DNA of 64,000 nt from Streptomyces sp. AV19 (GCF_015999245.1 NZ_JAEAMR010000016.1:107237-171236); one strand, 5' to 3'. Shown: positions 49,782-58,765, numbered from the stretch's first letter. Notes: generated from the letters alone by a model not told the origin. Made by a program: numbers and translations.

Positions 49782-50689
49782 ACCGCTGCGTCGACATGGA
49801 CGCGGCCCAGGACGGCCAGGTCCTCCCCGGACAGGTGCAGGGCGCCGGCGGCCACGTTGGCGGCCAGGTGGGCGAGGTCGCCGGTACCGGGGATGGCCAG
49901 CACGTGCGGGCCTTGGTGGAGCGTCCACGCCAAGCGCACCTGTGCCGGGCTCACGCCGTGCTTGCGGGCGACGGCGAGAACCTCATCGTGCTCGGTGACA
50001 CCCGCTCTGCCCGCAGAGCGCCTGGTGCCGGCGAGCGCGAAGAACGGCACGTAGGCGACGCGCTGTTCGCCGCAGAGGCGCACGAACTCGTCCTGCTCAG
50101 GGCGCCCCAGGCCGTACTCGTTCTGCACACAGACGACCGGGGCGATCGCTTGCGCCCGGGCGAGTTGCTCCGGGACGACGTTGGACAGGCCCAGGTGGCG
50201 GACGAGTCCGGCCTCGCGGAGTTCGGCCAGCACGCCGAAGTGCTCGTCGACCGGCCCGGCATCGAAGACACGCAGGTTCACCAGGTCGAGGTGGTCACGG
50301 CCCAGCTGCCGCAGGTTCTCCTCGACCTGACCGCGCAGTTCCCCGGACGCGGCCCGGGTCATCCACTGCCCCGAGGCGTCGCGACGCGGTCCGACCTTGG
50401 TGGCGATGACCAGGCCGTCGGGGTAGGGGGCCAGGGCCCGGTTGATCAGTTCGTTGGCCGAGCGCAGTGAGGAGAAGGAGAAGTCGGCCGTGTCGATGTG
50501 GTTGACGCCGAGCTCAACGGCGCGGCGCAGTACGGCGATTGCCTCGTCACGGTCGCGTGGTACGGCGTCGGGTGCGAACGCGGTGCCGGTCTGCGGCAGG
50601 CGCAACGCACCGTATCCGACCCGGTTGACCTCCAGGTCGCCGAGTCTCCAGGTGCCGGATGCCGCTGCGGTGATCGTCCCGGAAGTCAT
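49766..50689 (-). CDS. Aldo/keto reductase family protein with altered catalytic tyrosine
   Basis: A 307-residue TIM-barrel AKR. The family strands are clear: VNRVGYGALRLPQTG, VNHIDTADF, LVIATKVGP (catalytic Lys), HLDLVNLRVFD, LGLSNVVPEQLARA and VLAIPGTGDLAHLAANV. At the catalytic-tyrosine position (normally DTADFY...) the sequence reads DTADFSFSSLRSANELI: serine (TCC) instead of tyrosine (TAC would be one base away). The Asp and Lys of the tetrad are kept. Reductase activity may be lost or changed. ATG at 50689 is preferred (GGTGGGG 9 bases upstream); ATG at 50695 is an alternative. Confidence 0.88.
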   Translation of the reverse strand: MTSGTITAAASGTWRLGDLEVNRVGYGALRLPQTGTAFAPDAVPRDRDEAIAVLRRAVELGVNHIDTADFSFSSLRSANELINRALAPYPDGLVIATKVGPRRDASGQWMTRAASGELRGQVEENLRQLGRDHLDLVNLRVFDAGPVDEHFGVLAELREAGLVRHLGLSNVVPEQLARAQAIAPVVCVQNEYGLGRPEQDEFVRLCGEQRVAYVPFFALAGTRRSAGRAGVTEHDEVLAVARKHGVSPAQVRLAWTLHQGPHVLAIPGTGDLAHLAANVAAGALHLSGEDLAVLGRVHVDAAVQRGR

Positions 50690-50898
50690 GCGCATTATCC
50701 CCACCACGTCCCGCGGCCGCTCCCGCCGCCCGTCCTGTTCCGGCCACACCCTTCCCGCCAGGCGCACAACACCCTGCGTGCGCCCTGGTAATGGAAAGCG
50801 CGCCCCTTACCGACCGGCAGATCACCTGCTCTAATCAAGCCAGTCGTCGTCATCCGGCCACATCATGAGCACGGCCGAGCACGAACGGGGGCATGGTC

Positions 50899-52758
50899 AT
50901 GTGTCCTGCCGCACCCGGGCAACCGCCCGGCCCTCCGATACCCGGCTCCTCTCCCCCTCCCGACCCGCCGGACAGACCTCCGGCACCCTCGCGTCCGCTG
51001 ATCGAGCACCACGCCGGGCCTCCCGGCGGCACCGCGACGCGCTATCTGTGCGCGGCCGCCCACCTGGACCGGGCGTTCCGGGACGCCGTCATCACCGAGC
51101 TGGTCGAGCACCCGCACCGGGTTCCCGCTCCCTCGCCCGGCACGGATCTGGTGCGGGTGCTCCACGAGTGCCTGCGGGCGCGCCGCGCGCCCTTCCTGGC
51201 CGGGCTGGCGATCCTCGCCGTGCTGGCGGCCGGCGCCCTCTGGGGAAGCTGGAGCGCAACGCTGCTGGTTCTGCTGACGGTTGTGCTGCTGCGGCTCACG
51301 GGGGCCGGCAGCGATGCGACGGCCGTCGCCCTGCCCGACGAAGTCGCGCACGTCCGGTCGTTTCCGGGACGCGTCGTGCAGTTCGTCGGCCAGATGGTCG
51401 CGGTCTTCCTCCTGACCTCCGTTCTGGTGTCCGTCTGGGTGCCCGTCGAGGGCGGCCTCACCGTCTTCGAGCGCGAGGTGCTCGCGCGCCTCCCGGCCGA
51501 CGTCGCCTCCGTCGTCGCCGCGCCCGGACCGGGCGCCTACGTCACCCTCCTGACCCTGCTGTGGCTGATCGGTGTCGTCCGGCGCTACCGGGTGCTCGGC
51601 CTGCTCGGCGACCGGAAGGGGCCGCTGTCCGGTTCCGCCCCGGCCCCCGGCACCCGCGTCCCGTCCCTCCGGCGGGTCTACTCCGCGCTGCGCAGCCAGC
51701 AGGACGGCCCCGAGCTGCTGTACCGCGACCGGGCGCCGCTGATCGGCCTGGGGCTGCCGCTGGAGGGCTGGTCGATCGCCCTGGAGCTCGTCCCCGCCAA
51801 GGATCCCGCCGAGGACCCCGCCGAGGACCCCGCCAAGGACGAGGACGGCGGGCCCCTGGCGCCCGACCCGGTCGACGCCGCCGTCCTGCACCGGGCGATC
51901 ACCACCGCGGTCCTCGACCTCGGCCGGGGCCCCGGGTACCCGGGGGACGCCCTGCACCGGCTGACCGTCGGCGACCGGGTGTTCCGTCCCGGCATGCGCC
52001 GGGGACCGGCCGGCGCCTGGCTCGGCGGGATGTCGGTGCGGACGCCCGGCGGCTCCGTCACGCTGGACGAGCGCTGGGCCAGGGCCCTGGAGCTGTACGG
52101 GCACGAGAGGCTGCGGCACTTCCTGGCGATCCGCGTCGGCAGCTGGCAGGAGGACGTCGTCACCACCGTCCTCATGCGGGCCACCACCCAGGGCGGCGTG
52201 CTGCACCTGGAGTGGCAGCCCTACCTGCTGCCGCCGACCGCCCTCGCCTACCGCGCGGTGGACTCCTTCGCACCCGCCGACCCGCTGGTCGACGGACTGA
52301 CGGTGATGGGGCAGGCGGCCTGGGGGCTGGGCCGGGACATGGGCGCCGCCCTCGGCCAGGTCCTCGACACCCTGGGGTCCGCCGTCCGGGCGGCGCACAA
52401 CCGCTGCCACTACCGCCGGCTGGTGCGCTGCGGCTACGACGTCGACCACGCCCCGACCGTGAGCGTGCGCGAGCTCGGCGCGGAGACGCAGTTCCGACAC
52501 GTCTTCCAGGAGTTCGACGTGGACCGCTTCCTGAGCACGCTGTGGGTGCGCACGCAGACCGCGGTGCACAAGGAGCTCAAGCAACGCGGCTACGACGTCA
52601 GCGAGTTCGAGCAGCAGGCGCAGCACATCGTCAACAACATCACCAACGGTGTGCAGATCAACGGCGGTACGCAGAACGGCCCCGTCACCGGAGGCCCGGG
52701 CGCCCGGACCCGGGTCACGGCACCTCGGCCGCGCGTGGGCCGGTCCCGCACCACCTGA
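50899..52758 (+). CDS. Membrane protein of unknown function with C-terminal amyloid-like motif
   Basis: A roughly 619-residue protein. A Pro-rich N-terminus (about 35 residues) precedes a short soluble part, then hydrophobic helices near residues 100-136, 160-183 and 213-229, a DPAEDPAEDPAKD acidic repeat near 310, and a soluble C-terminal half ending with VNNITNGVQINGG, then TQNGPVTGGPG. That last motif is repeated at the N-terminus of the next gene's product. Gly/Asn/Gln-rich motifs shared by neighbouring proteins are the signature of bacterial amyloid signalling pairs. ATG at 50899 follows GGGGG by 7 bases; ATG at 50893 is in frame but too close. Function not recognised. Confidence 0.75.
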   Translation: MCPAAPGQPPGPPIPGSSPPPDPPDRPPAPSRPLIEHHAGPPGGTATRYLCAAAHLDRAFRDAVITELVEHPHRVPAPSPGTDLVRVLHECLRARRAPFLAGLAILAVLAAGALWGSWSATLLVLLTVVLLRLTGAGSDATAVALPDEVAHVRSFPGRVVQFVGQMVAVFLLTSVLVSVWVPVEGGLTVFEREVLARLPADVASVVAAPGPGAYVTLLTLLWLIGVVRRYRVLGLLGDRKGPLSGSAPAPGTRVPSLRRVYSALRSQQDGPELLYRDRAPLIGLGLPLEGWSIALELVPAKDPAEDPAEDPAKDEDGGPLAPDPVDAAVLHRAITTAVLDLGRGPGYPGDALHRLTVGDRVFRPGMRRGPAGAWLGGMSVRTPGGSVTLDERWARALELYGHERLRHFLAIRVGSWQEDVVTTVLMRATTQGGVLHLEWQPYLLPPTALAYRAVDSFAPADPLVDGLTVMGQAAWGLGRDMGAALGQVLDTLGSAVRAAHNRCHYRRLVRCGYDVDHAPTVSVRELGAETQFRHVFQEFDVDRFLSTLWVRTQTAVHKELKQRGYDVSEFEQQAQHIVNNITNGVQINGGTQNGPVTGGPGARTRVTAPRPRVGRSRTT

Positions 52759-52885
52759 CCGCCAACGAGCAGGCGCGCCAACCACATTGAGGAGGAAGCA
52801 TGACACGCGACCCGAACACGTCCCACGTCCAAGGAGTGCAGATCAACGGCGGTACGCAGAACGGCCCCGTCACGGGAGGCCCGGG
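52651..52885. repeat. Pair of 50-base direct repeats encoding the shared motif
   Basis: 52651-52700 and 52836-52885 differ at one base (C/G in GTCAC[C/G]GGAGG). The first copy encodes the C-terminal motif of the membrane protein, the second the N-terminal motif of the small protein, in the corresponding frame. Near-identity at the DNA level, including synonymous positions, points to recent duplication or ongoing gene conversion. Confidence 0.95.
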
Positions 52886-53189
52886 GGCACAGACGGTCGT
52901 CCACTACGGGCCCTCCGGTCTGCCGCCGGCCCAGGAAGGACTCCTGCGCGCGATAGCGGCCCTGCGCGCCGAACTGGCCGAACGCCCTCGGGGGGTGGAC
53001 GACGTCACGGCACAGGGCGCCGAAATCGCGCTGGACGAGGCCGAGTCGGAGGCCCGCAGGAAACAGCCCCGCCCGGGCGTGCTGCGCCTGCGCGTCGCCG
53101 GCATCGCCACCGCGCTCGGGCACGTCCGGGAGCTGGCCTCCGGTGTATCGGCGGTCCACGGCGCCTTCGAGAGCTTCCTCTCCTCCTGA
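52800..53189 (+). CDS. Small protein with N-terminal amyloid-like motif and DUF5955-like helical domain
   Basis: A 129-residue protein starting 41 bases after the membrane-protein gene, with GAGGAGG upstream. Residues 13-29 repeat the motif VQINGGTQNGPVTGGPG. The rest is a helical domain, EGLLRAIAALRAELAERPRG ... LRVAGIATALGHVRELASGV, similar from memory to Streptomyces DUF5955 proteins, which often carry a Gly/His/Asn-rich leader. It probably assembles with the upstream membrane protein through the shared motif. No enzymatic motif is seen. Confidence 0.75.
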   Translation: MTRDPNTSHVQGVQINGGTQNGPVTGGPGAQTVVHYGPSGLPPAQEGLLRAIAALRAELAERPRGVDDVTAQGAEIALDEAESEARRKQPRPGVLRLRVAGIATALGHVRELASGVSAVHGAFESFLSS

Positions 53190-53196
53190 CCGGCCG

Positions 53197-54882
53197 TTAC
53201 ATCCGGCGCCCCGCCAGCGGGATCCGCCAGACGAGCAACGTCCCGCCCCCGCCCCGCGTCTCCACGGACAGCGCGCCCCCGTGCCGCTCCGCCCGCTCGG
53301 CGAGGTTGCGCAGGCCGCTGCGGCGTCCGGTGCCGGCGGGCATGCCCACGCCGTCGTCGGCGACGGTCAGCACCAGGTCCTGCCCGTCGTTGACGACGGC
53401 GACGTCCACGGCCCCGGCCCGCGCGTGCCGGGCCGTGTTCGTCAGCGCCTCGCCGAGGACGGCCACCGCGTCGTCCACCGCCTCGCGCGGCACCTGGGTG
53501 TCCAGGAGTCCCTCCATGCGCAGGCTGGGGGCGAAGCCGAGGGCGGTGCCGGCCTCGGCGACGGCGCGGACGACGCGGGTGCGCAGGCCGTGCTGGGGGG
53601 CGGTGTCGCGGGAGCGGAGGCCGAAGATGGTGGAGCGGATGATCTTTATGGTCTCGTCGAGGTCGTCGACCGCCCGCTGGACGCGTTCGGCGGCCTCGGG
53701 GTGGTCGATGAAGCGGTCGGCGCTCTGCAGGGTCATGCCGGTGGCGAAGAGCCGCTGGATGGCGAGGTCGTGGAGGTCGCGGGCGATGCGGTCGCGGTCC
53801 TCCAGCAGGGCCAACTGCTCGGTGTCGGAGCGGCGTTCGGCGAGCTCCATCGCCAGGCCGGTCTGTCCGGCGAAGGCGAGCAGCGGCTCGGTCTCGCGCT
53901 CGGAGAACTCCGCCCCGCCGGCGGCCCGGGCGAGCAGGAGCACGCCGTGGACCGCGTCGCCGGAGGTGACGGGCACGGCCACGGAGGGGCCGGCGGGCGC
54001 CTCGGCGGCGATACGGGCCCGGGCCGCGCGGCCTTCGGTGAACGCCCGTCCGCTCAGGGTGCCCTCCAGGGGCAGCATCGCGCCCCGCGGGGGCTCGGCG
54101 CCGGTGGCCGCCTCGACGGCCAGGGCCGTGCCGTCGGCCTCCGGCAGGGTGAAGACGGCGAGTTCGGCGCCCGCGATCCCCCGGGCCAGCCGGGTGATGC
54201 GGTCGGTCACTTCGGCGCGGGGGCTGCCGGACATCAGGGCGGTGGTCACCTGCGCGCTCGCCCGCAGCCAGCGCTCGCGGCGCATGGCCTCCTCGTAGAG
54301 GCGCGCGTTGTCGATGGCGACTCCGGCGGCGACGGCGAGGGTGGCCAGGACCTCCTCGTCCTCGTCCTCGAAGTCCACTCCCCCGCGCTTCTCGGTCAGA
54401 TAGAGGTTGCCGAAGACGTGGTCGCGGACGCGGATCGGCACCCCGAGGAAGGTGTTCATCGGCGGGTGGTTCGGCGGGAAGCCGTACGAGGCGGCGTGCT
54501 CGCAGATCTTCGGCAGCCGCAACGGCTCGGGGTGGCTGATCAGTTCACCGAGGATGCCGTGGCCGGACGGGTACGGGCCGATCGCCTCGATCTGATCGTC
54601 CGTCAGCCCGACGGTGAGGAACTGCGACAGCGTCCGCCCGTCCGGCCCGATCACGCCGAGGGCGCCGTAGCGGGCGTCGACCAGGACGACGGCCGCCTCG
54701 ATGATGCCGCGCAGCACCTGCTCCAGTTCGAGGCCGCGCCCGACGGACAGGACGGCCTCCAGCAGGTTGTGGACGCGGTCGCGGGTGCCGCGGGCGGCTT
54801 CGAGCCGGGCTTGGACCTCGTCCAGCAGTTCGTCCAGCCTCAGTTGCGGCAGCCGTACTGCGCCGGCCCCGGTGTTCTCCAC
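53197..54882 (-). CDS. Two-GAF sensor histidine kinase (DevS/OsdK-like)
   Basis: A 561-residue cytosolic sensor. GAF-A (about 40-195) contains PKICEHAASYGFPPNHPPMN, then TFLGVPIRVRD, the segment that holds the haem-ligand histidine in DevS/DosT; His139 is the candidate. GAF-B spans about 210-350. The HisKA_3 dimerisation helix has phospho-acceptor His371 in EDRDRIARDLHDLAIQRLF. The HATPase domain has GEALTNTARHA (N box) and VADDGVGMPAGTG (G1). By analogy it senses O2, NO or redox and phosphorylates the DevR-like regulator at 45160, although the two genes are not adjacent. The GTG start has GAGG 7 bases upstream. It converges with the DUF5955-like gene, 7 bases apart. Confidence 0.9.
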   Translation of the reverse strand: MENTGAGAVRLPQLRLDELLDEVQARLEAARGTRDRVHNLLEAVLSVGRGLELEQVLRGIIEAAVVLVDARYGALGVIGPDGRTLSQFLTVGLTDDQIEAIGPYPSGHGILGELISHPEPLRLPKICEHAASYGFPPNHPPMNTFLGVPIRVRDHVFGNLYLTEKRGGVDFEDEDEEVLATLAVAAGVAIDNARLYEEAMRRERWLRASAQVTTALMSGSPRAEVTDRITRLARGIAGAELAVFTLPEADGTALAVEAATGAEPPRGAMLPLEGTLSGRAFTEGRAARARIAAEAPAGPSVAVPVTSGDAVHGVLLLARAAGGAEFSERETEPLLAFAGQTGLAMELAERRSDTEQLALLEDRDRIARDLHDLAIQRLFATGMTLQSADRFIDHPEAAERVQRAVDDLDETIKIIRSTIFGLRSRDTAPQHGLRTRVVRAVAEAGTALGFAPSLRMEGLLDTQVPREAVDDAVAVLGEALTNTARHARAGAVDVAVVNDGQDLVLTVADDGVGMPAGTGRRSGLRNLAERAERHGGALSVETRGGGGTLLVWRIPLAGRRM

Positions 54883-54995
54883 GCCGTTCCTCGCCCCTCA
54901 CGCCCGGCCCGGGCGGTCCTTCCGCCCGTCCGACACCGTATCGCCGCCGGTCAGGGCCGCGTGCGGCGGGGCCGTCCGGCCTGCCGGGGCAGGGG

Positions 54996-56627
54996 TTACC
55001 GCTGGTTGGGCAGGACCTTCCCGGTCAGCGACGCCGCCAGCGGCGCCGGGCGCGGGAGCCCGGCCCAGAAGCCGCACCGGTGGCCGGCGTCGAAGTCGTC
55101 CCGGGGGGCGACCGCGTCCGGGGCCAGCGAGAGCGGACGGTACGGCTCGGGGCCCGTCGCCGCCCATCCGCCGCCGGGGTCGCCGGTGGCGGCGAAGCGG
55201 GACCAGAAGCCCATCATGGCGTCGGAGAGCCGCAGTTGGGCCTCGTTCAGGTGCAGCTCTCCGGTCACCCGGTAGTCGAAAAGGTAGGGGGTTTCGGCCC
55301 CGTGGTAGGCGCCGAGGGGGAAGTCGGGTGTGCGGGCGTAGAGGTTGGGCGCGTTGCGGTCGGCGAACTCGTAGGCGAACACCTGGCCGGGTGTCGCGGT
55401 GGCGAGCCCGCGCACCGCCTCCCGGGTGGGACAGGCGACGAGGTAGTCCCCGTACACGGCGGCGAACGCGAGACGGTAGTCGCCGCCGTACGCCGGGCCC
55501 GGGTAGCGCGCGGCGACCTGCGGCGCGCTCGTCCCGAACAGACCGGCGAGGACGAGGGGGTAGGTGACCGCGTTGAGGGGGACGCCCCGGGCTTCCACGG
55601 CGGCGGCGCCGATGGTCCCCTCGTCCAGCGTGTTACCGGCCAGCACCGGCACCTTGGCGTGCTCGCCCGCGGCGATGGCCTCGCCCGGGGGCCTGGGGAG
55701 GACGGGCGTGCCCGAGACCTGCCACCAGGGGACGGCGCCGGGCGTGGGCACCTTCAGCAGGCCGGCGGCCGGCTTGCCGCGCAGGCAGGCCACGACGGTC
55801 CCGGCGGAGCCGACACAGCCCGCGCCGGTCGCGAACGCCGTGCCGGAGGACTCGGCCTCGGCGAGGGGACGGGCCGCCACACCGCAGGGGCCACTGTGCA
55901 CGAGGGCGCGCGCGAAGAGCCCGCGTGATCCGGGGGCCACCAGATGGGCGCAGACGCTCAGGCCGCCGGACGACAGGCCGCCGGCGGTGACGTTCGCGGG
56001 ATTCCCGCCGAACGCCGCCGCGTTCGCCCTGGTCCAGCGGAGGGCCGCCTGCTGGTCCAGCAGACCGTAGTCACCGGATCCGGTCTCCGGATCCTCGGCG
56101 TCCAGTCCGGGGTGGGCGAGGTAACCGAAGGCGCCCAGGCGGTAGTTGGCGGTGACGACGACCATGTCGCCGGCCCGGGCGAGCCGGGAGGCGTCGTAGT
56201 TCGCCGCGCTCCCGGCGACGAACGCCCCGCCGTGGAACCACACCAGCACCGGCTTGCCGCTCCCGCCCTCCGGCGGCGTGAAGACGTTCAGGTAGAGACA
56301 GTCCTCATGGGTGCTCTCGCGCGTACCCAGCTCGGCGCGGGCCTGCTGGGCGCACTCCGGCGCGGGTCCGGTCGCGTCCCGGACGCCGGACCAGGGCGCC
56401 ACCGCCCCCGGCGGCCGCCACCGCCGCTCCCCCACCGGCGGCGCGGCGAACGGCACCCCGAGGAAGGCCCGCCCCCGCTCGGTGACCAGGCCGCGCACCG
56501 GCCCCGCGTCCGTGGTGACGACCGCGGGGTCCCGCGGCGCCCGGGCCCCCGCCGGCGCCGGAGCGGCACCGAGGAGCGCGAGCAGGGCGAGGAGCAGGGG
56601 GACGAGCAGCCTGCGCGAGGTGGCCAT
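54996..56627 (-). CDS. Secreted type-B carboxylesterase
   Basis: A 543-residue exported esterase. Signal peptide MATSRRLLVPLLLALLALLG, cleaved near AGA|RA. Family features: FLGVPFAAPPVGERRW, EDCLYLNVFTP, VLVWFHGGAFVAGSA (oxyanion hole), nucleophile elbow TAGGLSSGGLSV with serine in the GxSxG form GLSSG, and LDEGTIG for the acid residue. The usual elbow is GESAG, so the site is slightly atypical. It should hydrolyse carboxylic esters outside the cell. ATG start with the full hydrophobic leader. Confidence 0.9.
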   Translation of the reverse strand: MATSRRLLVPLLLALLALLGAAPAPAGARAPRDPAVVTTDAGPVRGLVTERGRAFLGVPFAAPPVGERRWRPPGAVAPWSGVRDATGPAPECAQQARAELGTRESTHEDCLYLNVFTPPEGGSGKPVLVWFHGGAFVAGSAANYDASRLARAGDMVVVTANYRLGAFGYLAHPGLDAEDPETGSGDYGLLDQQAALRWTRANAAAFGGNPANVTAGGLSSGGLSVCAHLVAPGSRGLFARALVHSGPCGVAARPLAEAESSGTAFATGAGCVGSAGTVVACLRGKPAAGLLKVPTPGAVPWWQVSGTPVLPRPPGEAIAAGEHAKVPVLAGNTLDEGTIGAAAVEARGVPLNAVTYPLVLAGLFGTSAPQVAARYPGPAYGGDYRLAFAAVYGDYLVACPTREAVRGLATATPGQVFAYEFADRNAPNLYARTPDFPLGAYHGAETPYLFDYRVTGELHLNEAQLRLSDAMMGFWSRFAATGDPGGGWAATGPEPYRPLSLAPDAVAPRDDFDAGHRCGFWAGLPRPAPLAASLTGKVLPNQR

Positions 56628-56693
56628 GACCGATGTCTACCCGTGCGGGGGCGGGGCTCGCGGGGGCCGGACGGGGCACATGCGGTCGGCCGT

Positions 56694-56957
56694 TCACCGG
56701 CGGGTGCTCCCGGGCCGCAGGCAGGCCCCCTCGTCGAGCCGGGTGCGGTTGAAGCGTCGACCTTGCCATTGGCCTGGGGGCGGTGCTTGCCGACCGCGCC
56801 GGACCCGACCAGGGCCGGCCTCGTCGTCCCGGAGGGCATCGGCGCCGCGCCGCAGCCGGCCGTCACCCGAAGCCGCGGCCACCGCACGGGCGTTGAGGCC
56901 GCCGACGAGAGCGGCACCGGCGGCCGCCGTCACGACCGCCCGTCGGCCGGGCGTCAT
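56694..56957 (-). pseudogene. Truncated export-leader ORF coupled to the TAP-like hydrolase
   Basis: An 87-residue frame whose ATG overlaps the upstream hydrolase stop by four bases (ATGA). It begins with an arginine-containing hydrophobic leader, MTPGRRAVVTAAAGAALVGG, then RRGADALRDDEAG. After that the protein character is lost, and another frame becomes more protein-like (ALVGSGAVGKHRPQANGKVD). It looks like the start of a secreted serine-hydrolase-type gene broken by frameshift or deletion. Alternatively it is a small secreted protein; I do not recognise it. Confidence 0.35.
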
Positions 56958-58489
56958 CGCGTCCCGCCCGGTGCGGGGCAGGTGACGTCGGTGACGGGCA
57001 GGGCTCCGCCGCCCAGGTACCCGGCCACCGCCCGGTCGGCGCACGGCACCGCCGTCCGGCCCTCGGCGCCGCGCCCGAAGACGCCGTGCGAGCGGATGTC
57101 CGCCGTCACCAGGCGGGATCCCCGCAGCTTCCGGTGCAGGGCGAGTGCCCCGTCGTAGGGGACGTTGTTGTCCCTGCGGGCCTGGAGCATGAGCACGGGC
57201 ACGTCGTTGCCGATCCGGACGGCGGGTTCCCGGGACGTGGTCCGCCAGAACGCGCAGGGAGCGGTCATGTCGTTGACGAGCGGTCCGAAGACGGGCTGGT
57301 CACCTCGGCTGCGCTCCATATTCCGCCAGTACGTCTCCGGGTTACGGGGCCAGCCGCCCGCCGGCCAGCCGGCGTCCCCGCACATGAAGACGGCTCCGCC
57401 GGTCATCGAGTCGGCGACGTCGGGCGAGTCGAGGAAGTCCAGCATGCCGGCGAGTTCCGGATTGGGCTCGGCCTCCTTGCCTGCCGCCGCGTCGGTCAGG
57501 GTTCGTACCGTACGGGCGAGGGCCGCGCCGTCCTCCTGGTGCTGCACGAACTGCCGCAGGAACAGGCGCAGCAGCGGTGCGCCGAGCCGGGTGCCGTCGA
57601 TGGCGACGGGCCGGCGCTCGGCGCCGTCGAGCAGTTTCCGCACGGTGGCACGCACCTCGGGGCCGGTGCGGCCGAGCCGGTAGGTGCCGGCATGCCGGGC
57701 GGTCCAGGCCGCCCACTCGTCCAGCCCTTCCTCCAGCGGCCGGCCCGCCCGCCGGAACAGCTCGTACTGGGTGGCGTCGGGGTCGGTGGAGGAGTCGAGG
57801 ACGATGCGGCCGGCCCGCCGGGGGAACATCTGGGTGTAGACGGCGCCCAGGTCGGCGCCGTAGGAGACCCCGTAGTACGACAGCTTCCGCTCGCCGAGCG
57901 CGGCGCGGATGGCGTCCATGTCGCGGGCGACGTTGCGGGACGAGGCGTGCGGCAGGAGGGCCGCGTTGTCGCCGTGCCGGGCGCAGCGCAGGGCCGTCGA
58001 CCGGGAGCGTCGCACGCTGTCCTCGAAGTCCAGGCGGGGGGATGTCGTCGTGCGGGGCCGCTCGGGAGCGCCCGCCGGATCGCATCGGACCGGGGTGCTC
58101 CCGCCGAGAAAACGCGGGTCGAATCCGATCAGGTCGTACTGATCGGCCACCTCCTTCAACGTCGCGCGCAGCCCCACCGTGGTGGCCAGCCCCGGCCCTC
58201 CCGGCCCGCCGGGATTCGACAGCAGGATGCCCCGCCGGTGCGCCCGGTCCTTGGCCTTGACGCGGGAGACCGCGATGCGGATGGTACGGCCGCCGGGGTC
58301 GGCGTAGTCGAGGGGAACCGTCAACTGGGCGCACTCCGCACCGGCTTCGACGAGTTCCTTCTGCGCCTGGGGGCAGGGGCCCCACGTCAGGGCGGCGGAG
58401 GGCGTGACGGGCTGTGCTGCGGCGGGGACGGCACCGGCGAGAAGGCTGCCGATGCCGAGTCCGGCCGCGATCAGGGACGTGATGCGCAT
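56954..58489 (-). CDS. Secreted tripeptidyl-aminopeptidase-like alpha/beta hydrolase
   Basis: A 511-residue S33-family (SlpD/Tap-like) hydrolase. Signal peptide MRITSLIAAGLGIGSLLAGA, cleaved near AAA|QP. The N-terminal WGPCPQAQKELVEAGAECAQ motif, the oxyanion NPGGPGGPG, nucleophile YYGVSYGADLG (Ser in GxSxG), Asp in QARRDNNVPYDGA and His in RSHGVFG complete the catalytic set. A C-terminal disulfide is likely (VPCADRAV ... VTCPAPG). It should remove short N-terminal peptides or act on extracellular peptides. Start ATG at 58489 gives the standard leader. Confidence 0.92.
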   Translation of the reverse strand: MRITSLIAAGLGIGSLLAGAVPAAAQPVTPSAALTWGPCPQAQKELVEAGAECAQLTVPLDYADPGGRTIRIAVSRVKAKDRAHRRGILLSNPGGPGGPGLATTVGLRATLKEVADQYDLIGFDPRFLGGSTPVRCDPAGAPERPRTTTSPRLDFEDSVRRSRSTALRCARHGDNAALLPHASSRNVARDMDAIRAALGERKLSYYGVSYGADLGAVYTQMFPRRAGRIVLDSSTDPDATQYELFRRAGRPLEEGLDEWAAWTARHAGTYRLGRTGPEVRATVRKLLDGAERRPVAIDGTRLGAPLLRLFLRQFVQHQEDGAALARTVRTLTDAAAGKEAEPNPELAGMLDFLDSPDVADSMTGGAVFMCGDAGWPAGGWPRNPETYWRNMERSRGDQPVFGPLVNDMTAPCAFWRTTSREPAVRIGNDVPVLMLQARRDNNVPYDGALALHRKLRGSRLVTADIRSHGVFGRGAEGRTAVPCADRAVAGYLGGGALPVTDVTCPAPGGTR

Positions 58490-58765
58490 GTGGTTCCTAG
58501 GGCGGAGGTGACGGACCGTCCGACCGTAAGAAGCAACGCGGCCGAGGGCCATCCGGCCAACTGCATGCGGAAGAGGGGGATTTCCCCATGGACGCCGCCC
58601 GGGGTCCCGAGGCGGACAGCACTGAGGAGGAGGCCAGGCATCCGCGCTCCGGCGGGGCAGCGGGCTGCCGCTGGGGGGAGCGATCGGCGAACACCACTCC
58701 TCCCCCACCGCCATGGCGAAGAAGCGAGCAGCCCTGCCCACAGCCCCGACGTCGTCGAACTCGAG

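Noticed and set aside
50865..52790. An overlapping 641-codon frame on the same strand as the membrane protein
   Set aside because: It lacks membrane helices and is Arg/Ala/Gly/Pro-rich; the other frame has helices and the shared motif, with matching frame in the repeat.
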